A DNA stretch of 10,097 nucleotides from assembly GCA_014384665.1 (NCBI GenBank), contig JACNFI010000428.1:1-10097 (forward strand), in the 5' to 3' direction. The stretch comes from Candidatus Cloacimonadota bacterium (GTDB taxonomy: Bacteria; Cloacimonadota; Cloacimonadia; JGIOTU-2). The notes beneath the pieces were generated by a model. It ran no database searches. It had not been told where the DNA came from and saw only the letters and a list, made by a program, of their open reading frames with translations. Shown here in pieces: positions 6,568 through 10,097 of the stretch (its first letter is position 1; each line of letters opens with the position of its first letter). Position numbers and translations under genes: made by a program.

Positions 6568-7007
6568 CTATCGCTCATTTTTCTTTTTCGCCGTATCGAT
6601 ACTCTTGAAAAATATTGAAATCAACTCATCTGTCTCCTGCAATAATGGGGACAATTTTGCTGAAGGTTGAATTAATTTTGCCCGAACTATTATTTTCAAC
6701 CACACTTCAGTCTCTCTCAACTCTTTTAAAGCTACTTTTAATTTATTCACCCCGTTAGATATTTCGTTTAAAATATTGTTTTCTATTAATTTATTAATTA
6801 TCTAACGGGGTAAATAAAATCAGCCTTAGATTCAGCACTTTGAGCCTCTCCGTAATTTGGAGCAGGTGATGTACCGCTTCTTAGCATTTGAGAAGAAATA
6901 TGTTTACCTGCTTTTGTCTCAGGTAGTTGTTCAGAAACATTAATTATTCTAACTGCATAATCAATAAGCCGTTCCTGTAAATTAAACTTCTTTTCTTTTC
7001 CACTCAT
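6568..7007 (-). pseudogene. Four-helix-bundle (S23/IVS family) protein, split by an inserted mini-element
   Basis: The N-terminal piece (ATG at 7005-7007 down to 6798) carries the family core R-S-G-T-S-P-A-P-N-Y-G-E-A-Q-S-A-E-S-K-A followed by DFI. The C-terminal piece (from 6750 to stop 6568) carries NKLKVALKELRETEVWLKII. Joined directly they give about 125 aa with the usual DFI-N-KLK-x-x-LKELRET junction, the normal size for the family. The junction is interrupted by a palindrome-ended insert that introduces a stop codon (YPVR-stop) and shifts the frame by about 65 nt in total. The GTG at 6750 that could restart the second piece comes from the insert end and has no proper ribosome binding site. 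The N-terminal start has GAAGGA 9 nt upstream. The family protein forms a helical bundle, often oligomeric, of unknown function. Confidence 0.85.
6749..6811. mobile_element. Palindrome-ended mini-element (MITE-like) inserted in the four-helix-bundle gene
   Basis: This is a 63-bp segment with perfect 12-bp terminal inverted repeats, ACCCCGTTAGAT at 6749-6760 and ATCTAACGGGGT at 6800-6811. The arms extend to 19 bp with one mismatch when the flanks are included (6742-6760 and 6800-6818). The interior of about 39 bp is AT-rich and non-coding. Read through on the minus strand, its ends translate as YPVR on entry and ISNGV on exit. I recall this peptide pair recurring inside unrelated proteins of uncultured bacteria, which would mark a dispersed repeat family. 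No transposase is present, so it would depend on one in trans. Confidence 0.75.
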
Positions 7008-7031
7008 TTTATTTTTTCCTTCATCACCTGT

Positions 7032-7066
7032 CCCGTGAAATCTTCTTTTTCTTTTATTTCACAGGG
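7032..7066. repeat. Second small palindrome, CCCGTGAAAT / ATTTCACAGGG
   Basis: CCCGTGAAAT (7032-7041) pairs with ATTTCACAGGG (7056-7066) with one bulged base, around a 14-nt pyrimidine-rich loop. It lies between the ribosome binding site of the four-helix-bundle gene and the right inverted-repeat arm, inside the putative leader RNA. It may be another dispersed palindrome, part of the element end, or a regulatory hairpin. Confidence 0.55.
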
Positions 7067-7097
7067 ATTGGATATTCCGTGTTGGATATTGGATATT
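7067..7097 (-). repeat. Right arm of 31-bp perfect inverted repeat
   Basis: On the plus strand it reads ATTGGATATTCCGTGTTGGA and continues with TATTGGATATT. It is the exact reverse complement of 6520-6550 and lies about 60 bp upstream of the four-helix-bundle start codon. Confidence 0.9.
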
Positions 7098-7289
7098 ATT
7101 TTAAACTTACCCACTCAATTCTTCAAAGAGCTGATTTTTATAATTGTTACAATAATTTGCAAATAGAAACTTAGAAACATAAGATTCCTATAAATCTTAC
7201 GGCTCAAGATTTAAAATAATATTTTCATTTCCAAGATTCAGATTTCAACTCAATATATTCCAATATTTGGGTTTATGAGGATTTTATTC
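7098..7289. other. Non-coding AT-rich spacer between the element and the toxin gene
   Basis: I see no convincing gene here. The region contains an AT-rich hairpin TAAGATT-CCTATA-AATCTTA (7180-7199) downstream of the toxin gene. Two further AAGATT words follow (near 7206 and 7231), and there is a short palindrome ATTGTTACAAT (7143-7153). The hairpin has no U-tract and is not called as a terminator. Confidence 0.5.
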
Positions 7290-7555
7290 TTACATTCTGT
7301 CAATAGTATTATGCGTTCCTACCCATTTCAAGAGATATTTGTTAGCTTTTTTGGTAAAAGACATCTATAATATCTATCAACATAAAATTCCCATAGTTCT
7401 GTATGAGATTTAATTTTATGAATTTTAAGAGATGGGTGTTTTGGATTTTCGGAAAGAAATTTAATTTGTTTTTTGAATTTTTGTTTAGTTTTTTGGGGTA
7501 ACTTTCTATATAATTTGGCAAAATTTGGATCAAACGAAATAATTGGTTTATCCAT
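7290..7555 (-). pseudogene. RelE/ParE-superfamily toxin with a one-base frameshift
   Basis: The frame from ATG at 7553-7555 reads MDKPIISFDPNFAKLYRKLP, continues through a basic helix (QKTKQKFKKQIKFL), and reaches ELWEFYVDRYYRC, the typical W-E-x-x-V-D-x-x-Y-R-x strand of RelE-like mRNA interferases. It then runs off-frame to a stop at 7328. A different minus-strand frame immediately continues with TKKANKYLLKWVGTHNTIDRM and a stop at 7290-7292, the expected C-terminal block (V-G-T-H-x-x-I-D). Adding one T to the TTTT run next to CTTTTACC would join them as RCLF-TKKANKYLL, giving 88 aa, a normal size for the family. The start overlaps the antitoxin stop (ATGGATAA). The toxin is either inactivated, which removes the cost of losing the antitoxin, or the shift is a sequencing or assembly error in a homopolymer. 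The family cleaves mRNA or blocks translation or gyrase. Confidence 0.8.
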
Positions 7556-7793
7556 TATCAAGTTCTATAATTAATTTATCAACATCAGAAAATTCTTTGA
7601 AATTGCCTTTATTGTAGTTCTCATCGGATACAACTAATGCTTCTTGAACCTCATGTGATTGTACATAAAGTTCATTTTTGGGTATATTATTCATAAAAAT
7701 AACCATAACTTCCATCTCTTCTTTAAACGGAATTTTTTCTTCAAAAATAAGTTTTCCATCTTTCCATTTACCTTTAATTGCCAGATTTGACAT
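7548..7793 (-). CDS. Putative antitoxin of the RelE-like module (81 aa)
   Basis: This small acidic protein directly precedes the toxin, with an 8-nt overlap, which is the classic antitoxin-toxin order. The N-terminal part (residues 5-32, AIKGKWKDGKLIFEEKIPFK followed by EEMEVMVIF) resembles the short beta-strand G-x-W-x-x-G-x-x-x-L-x-E-x-I-P segment found in antitoxin-like proteins beside RelE toxins. The C-terminal part is acidic and probably helical, as expected for a toxin-wrapping tail. The AGGAGG ribosome binding site (7803-7808) lies 9 nt before the ATG. Antitoxin identity is inferred mainly from gene order. In such systems the antitoxin, alone or with the toxin, usually represses its own promoter, and direct repeats upstream could be operator-like. 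Confidence 0.7.
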   Translation of the reverse strand: MSNLAIKGKWKDGKLIFEEKIPFKEEMEVMVIFMNNIPKNELYVQSHEVQEALVVSDENYNKGNFKEFSDVDKLIIELDNG

Positions 7794-7919
7794 ATTATAT
7801 TTCCTCCTGTTTTTTTATGATTCAACGGATACTAATAAAATTATTCAATCTTCTCATAAATAAATTATGTCAAGATAAAATTACTTCTTTAAATTTTTCA
7901 ATTTTTTATGAATTTATAT

Positions 7920-7946
7920 CAGGATTTAATAATGATACAGGATTTA
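7920..7946. repeat. Direct repeat CAGGATTTA just downstream of purS
   Basis: CAGGATTTA occurs at 7920-7928 and 7938-7946 (18-bp period), ending exactly at the purS stop codon. It lies at the boundary between the purine operon and the toxin-antitoxin insert. It could be an operator of the toxin-antitoxin pair or a duplicated junction, or be coincidental. Confidence 0.35.
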
Positions 7947-8189
7947 TTATTCAACCTCATATCTATATGTCTCAATATTCGGGTTTGCCAGAACCTTATC
8001 GCAGATTTCATCAATCTCTTTTTTGATATGGTTTTCATCATCAGAATTTATTTTGACTTCAAAGAATTTGCTTGCACGCACATCAGATATATCTTCATAT
8101 CCCAATGTATGAAGGGTGTTCATTATTACTTTTCCTTGTGGGTCTAATACTTCTGGCTTTAGTGTTATATAGACTTTTACCTTTTTCAC
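7947..8189 (-). CDS. purS: Phosphoribosylformylglycinamidine synthase subunit PurS
   Basis: At 80 aa it has the standard PurS size. The opening VKVYITLKPEVLDPQGKVI and the LGYEDISDVRASKFFEVKI block are diagnostic of PurS, as is the C-terminal VLANPNIETYRYEVE. PurS bridges PurQ and PurL in the multi-subunit FGAM synthetase and helps channel ammonia. The start is GTG at 8187-8189, with AAGGAG (8195-8200) 5 nt upstream. An overlapping ATG one base out of register is followed at once by TGA, so it cannot be the start. It lies between purB and a toxin-antitoxin pair, where purQ would normally follow directly. purL is not in this window. Confidence 0.94.
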   Translation of the reverse strand: MKKVKVYITLKPEVLDPQGKVIMNTLHTLGYEDISDVRASKFFEVKINSDDENHIKKEIDEICDKVLANPNIETYRYEVE

Positions 8190-8209
8190 ATTTTCTCCTT
8201 AAAAAATTT

Positions 8210-8249
8210 ACCACGAACTAACACTAACCAACGCGAACTAACACGAACA
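8210..8249. repeat. ACCACGAACTAAC tandem tract upstream of purS
   Basis: This degenerate tandem array has units related to CACGAACTAA (ACCACGAACTAACACTAACC, then AACGCGAACTAACACGAAC). It ends 9 bp from the purS ribosome binding site. Read on the minus strand it becomes GTTCGTG...TTCGTGGTAAA immediately before the ribosome binding site, like the purB leader (9611-9640). Confidence 0.75.
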
Positions 8250-8302
8250 AATTATTAATTGAAAATCTATTCTTTTTTTCAAATTTCGAGTTTCTAGCTT
8301 AA

Positions 8303-9598
8303 TTACTTCTTAAATACTCTTTCATAAATATAATCTACATTTTTTAAAAATCTATCTAAATAAAATAATTTCTCCAATTCATCAGGTTTGATAATCTTCA
8401 TCAATTCTTCATCTTTCTGTAAAGTATCTTTGAATGGCTGTTTTGTTTCCCAGCATTGCATAGCACAGCGTTGAACAATTTTGTATGCCTTTTCTCTTGT
8501 AATATTTCTTTTTGTCAATTCTAATAAGATTGTTTGCGAAAAAATCAAGCCATTTGTCAATTCAATATTTCTTTTCATATTCTCAGGAAATACTTTGAGA
8601 TTTTTCATTAACTCACTTGTTTTCACCAACATATAATGCAGAAGAATCGTGGAATCAGGAATGATTATTCTTTCAGCAGAAGAGTGGCTGATATCCCTTT
8701 CGTGCCAGAGTACATTATTTTCTAAAGAGGTGATTGCATTACCTCGCAGAATTCGTGCAAGTCCACAAAGCCGTTCACAAAGAATTGGATTTTTCTTATG
8801 AGGCATCGCAGATGAGCCCTTTTGCCCTTTGGTAAATCCTTCTTCAACTTCGTGAATTTCTGTTCTCTGTAATCCTCGTATCTCTGTGGCAATTTTCTCA
8901 ATTGTGCTTCCTATAATAGCCAATGTTGTGATATATTGTGCATATCTGTCGCGTTGAATAATTTGTGTTGAAATATTTACAGGTTTCAATCCCATTTCTT
9001 TGCAAATATACTTTTCAACAAATGGGTCAATGTGTGCATAGTTGCCGACTGCACCTGAGATTTGTCCAACTGCGATATTTTCAATTGCAGATTTGATTCT
9101 TTTGATATTTCTCTGCATTTCATCAAACCAGAGAGCGAATTTCAGTCCAAATGTTGTTGGCTCTGCATGAATTCCGTGAGAACGACCTATACAAAGGGTG
9201 GCATTGTATTCATACGCCTTCTCTTTCAAAATTTCTGAAAGTTCCTCCATCTCTGTTAGGATAAGCAATCCTGCCTCTTTCATCAAACAGGAATTGGCAG
9301 TATCCACAACATCTGAGGAAGTCAATCCTAAATGGATAAATCTTGAAGAACTGCCGACATATTGAGCAACATTGGTGAGGAACGCAACTACATCATGATT
9401 CACTTTCTTCTCAATTTCATCTATTTCATCAACTTTGAATCTTGCTTTTGATTTGATATTTTGCAAGTCATTATCAGGAACTAATCCGAGTTTATTCATT
9501 GCTTCACAAGCAGATATTTCAATTTCCAACCATTTTTTGAATTTATTCTCCAAACTCCAGATTTTTGCCATTTCCGGCAATGTGTATCTTTTTATCAT
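8303..9598 (-). CDS. purB: Adenylosuccinate lyase PurB
   Basis: This is a fumarase/aspartase-superfamily lyase of 431 aa, the usual bacterial length. Visible motifs are NHDVVAF (residues 67-73), GLTSSDVVDTA (91-101), the catalytic-region SHGIHAEPTTFG (140-151), and the family signature GSSAMPHKKNP (261-271) on the flexible loop with the catalytic Ser. HERDISHSSAER (299-310) follows. It cleaves SAICAR to AICAR and adenylosuccinate to AMP, each releasing fumarate, as a cytosolic homotetramer. The start chosen is ATG at 9596-9598, with AAAGGAG (9604-9610) 5 nt upstream; the in-frame GTG at 9614-9616 lies upstream of that site and inside the repeat tract. purS follows on the same strand after 113 bp. 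Confidence 0.97.
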   Translation of the reverse strand: MIKRYTLPEMAKIWSLENKFKKWLEIEISACEAMNKLGLVPDNDLQNIKSKARFKVDEIDEIEKKVNHDVVAFLTNVAQYVGSSSRFIHLGLTSSDVVDTANSCLMKEAGLLILTEMEELSEILKEKAYEYNATLCIGRSHGIHAEPTTFGLKFALWFDEMQRNIKRIKSAIENIAVGQISGAVGNYAHIDPFVEKYICKEMGLKPVNISTQIIQRDRYAQYITTLAIIGSTIEKIATEIRGLQRTEIHEVEEGFTKGQKGSSAMPHKKNPILCERLCGLARILRGNAITSLENNVLWHERDISHSSAERIIIPDSTILLHYMLVKTSELMKNLKVFPENMKRNIELTNGLIFSQTILLELTKRNITREKAYKIVQRCAMQCWETKQPFKDTLQKDEELMKIIKPDELEKLFYLDRFLKNVDYIYERVFKK

Positions 9599-9610
9599 AA
9601 TCACTCCTTT

Positions 9611-9640
9611 AACCACGAAGGCATAAAGAACTCAAAGATT
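9611..9640. repeat. AACCACGAAGG tract upstream of purB
   Basis: On the plus strand it reads AACCACGAAGGCATAAAGAA and continues CTCAAAGATT. On the minus strand it ends TTCGTGGTTAAAGGAG, running straight into the purB ribosome binding site. I recall near-identical tracts before start codons in many uncultured bacteria. It is related in wording and placement to the tracts at 8210-8249 and 4512-4537. Confidence 0.6.
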
Positions 9641-9643
9641 TTT

Positions 9644-10097
9644 TTATTTGATGCCATTTTTTTTATAAGTTGTAATTTCTATATTATTTGGTATTTTAAG
9701 ATTGAAAATCTCATCTTTTAGTTCGCTAAAATTCCAACCATCTATCCACAAACTTGCAACCTCTTTCTCATCGTGAAAAATAATCAGATTATATGGTAAT
9801 CTGTTTCTGTAATCCTTTAGATTGATTTTGATGTCCTCTTTTTGTATTAATTCCAGATTGAATTTCTGGTCAAAAAATAATTTTGCTTCAGAAGAAACAG
9901 GAATAATGAATTTCTTTTTTTCTTTTTCAATTATTGAAACTTTTCTTATTATTCTATCAAAGTCAAGGTTTATATTTAATTCACTATTTGGTTCAAAAAG
10001 ATAAAGTTTTTTTTGGTCTGGAAGAAAAATTTGAAGGGAGTCATCATACAAAATTTGTGCTTTTGTAGATGGTGAAAGTCCCATCAAACCACCGCTA
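9644..10097 (-). CDS. N-terminally incomplete protein, LolA/DUF4292-like (tentative)
   Basis: The frame stays open to the right edge, reading S-G-G-L before the internal Met, so the apparent start at 10087 (TTG) or 10084 (ATG) is probably not the real one and the gene continues beyond the window. The visible 151 or so residues are rich in beta-strand-like segments: GLSPSTKAQILYDDSLQIFL, then PDQKKLYLF, a polar middle, and a C-terminal part with NLIIFHDEKEVASLWIDGW. The opening (G-x-x-G-L-S-P, then D-S-x-x-I-x-x-P-x-x-x-x-x-Y) resembles outer-membrane lipoprotein-sorting LolA-like or DUF4292 proteins, in which strands build a half-barrel in the periplasm. The identification is by style only; without the N-terminus a signal peptide cannot be checked. 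purB follows 45 bp after the stop. Confidence 0.6.
   Translation of the reverse strand, partial: SGGLMGLSPSTKAQILYDDSLQIFLPDQKKLYLFEPNSELNINLDFDRIIRKVSIIEKEKKKFIIPVSSEAKLFFDQKFNLELIQKEDIKINLKDYRNRLPYNLIIFHDEKEVASLWIDGWNFSELKDEIFNLKIPNNIEITTYKKNGIK

Larger units (their letters stand above)
6519..7097. mobile_element. IVS/S23-type four-helix-bundle element with 31-bp inverted repeats
   Basis: The segment 6520-6550 is the exact reverse complement of 7067-7097 (31 of 31 bases). Each arm is built from GGATATTGGATATT-like words and the central CACGG/CCGTG. Between the arms lies only the broken four-helix-bundle gene. Genes of this family are known from 23S rRNA intervening sequences, and similar genes outside rRNA are often small repeat-flanked insertions. 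Short outer matches (AGTGGGT at 6488-6494 and its complement at 7109-7115) suggest the true ends lie slightly outside the perfect arms. I infer a mobile or once-mobile element; the transposition mechanism is unknown. Confidence 0.65.

Noticed and set aside
6568..6750. A separate 60-aa gene starting at GTG 6750
   Set aside because: The sequence is the C-terminal half of the four-helix-bundle protein; the GTG comes from the inserted palindrome and lacks a spaced ribosome binding site.
7845..7873. Perfect -35-like TTGACA on the minus strand upstream of the antitoxin gene (7868-7873)
   Set aside because: No acceptable -10 at 16-18 bp; the best hexamer (TTGAAT) needs 19 bp spacing. In such AT-rich DNA this is not enough to call a promoter.
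7778..8147. Plus-strand open frames across the purS region
   Set aside because: They overlap purS and its leader on the opposite strand, and their translation is AT-driven Phe/Ile/Tyr-rich sequence.
8260..8283. Inverted repeat TTGAAAA / TTTTCAA downstream of purB as a possible terminator
   Set aside because: The stem is almost all A-T and no U-tract follows in the correct orientation; purS lies shortly downstream on the same strand, so termination there would be odd.

Overview
The window is AT-rich (about one third G+C by eye) and almost entirely transcribed from the minus strand. The exception is the 3' part of an aldehyde dehydrogenase gene entering at the left edge on the plus strand. Gene content is anaerobe-like: a long GlmL/MutL-type ASKHA protein with a conserved partner, a discrete PurS/PurQ purine route and ComF. 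Together with many small intergenic palindromes, this suggests an uncultured AT-rich bacterium of the Cloacimonadota/FCB or Omnitrophota/WOR-3 kind. That placement is an inference from gene style and recalled repeat families, not a demonstrated assignment.

Layout from left to right: (1) 1-723, aldehyde dehydrogenase C-terminal part, plus strand. (2) 718-888, a dense hairpin and short-repeat cluster starting at the ALDH stop codon. (3) 898-1407, unknown 169-aa protein, with a terminator-like hairpin upstream of it at 1433-1453. (4) 1461-4490, a translationally coupled pair: a 631-aa MutL/GlmL-like protein followed by a 374-aa protein with barrel-sandwich-like and KOW-like segments. No mutase subunit is visible nearby. 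(5) 4574-4633, G-tract tandem repeats on the transcribed strand. (6) 4630-5678, a 116-aa conserved unknown and ComF, 2 nt apart. (7) 5739-6443 purQ, 7947-8189 purS and 8303-9598 purB, in the order purB-purS-...-purQ. (8) 9644 to the right edge, an N-terminally incomplete protein resembling a LolA/DUF4292-type envelope protein.

The most interesting part is 6444-7946, where about 1.5 kb of accessory DNA lies between purS and purQ, genes usually adjacent. It contains (a) a RelE-superfamily toxin-antitoxin pair whose toxin has a one-base frameshift in a T-run, and (b) a four-helix-bundle (S23/IVS-type) gene between perfect 31-bp inverted repeats. That gene is itself split by a mini-element of about 63-65 bp with perfect 12-bp terminal inverted repeats (ACCCCGTTAGAT). 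The nested arrangement gives a relative order of events: the four-helix-bundle element must predate the mini-element.

A second theme is a set of degenerate intergenic tracts beginning (A)CCAC(A/G)AA on the plus strand. They sit just upstream of the Shine-Dalgarno sites of mutL, purS and purB, always in the same orientation to the gene. The purine genes act in de novo IMP/AMP synthesis: PurS and PurQ are the small subunits of FGAM synthetase, whose large subunit PurL is not in the window, and PurB acts at two later steps.
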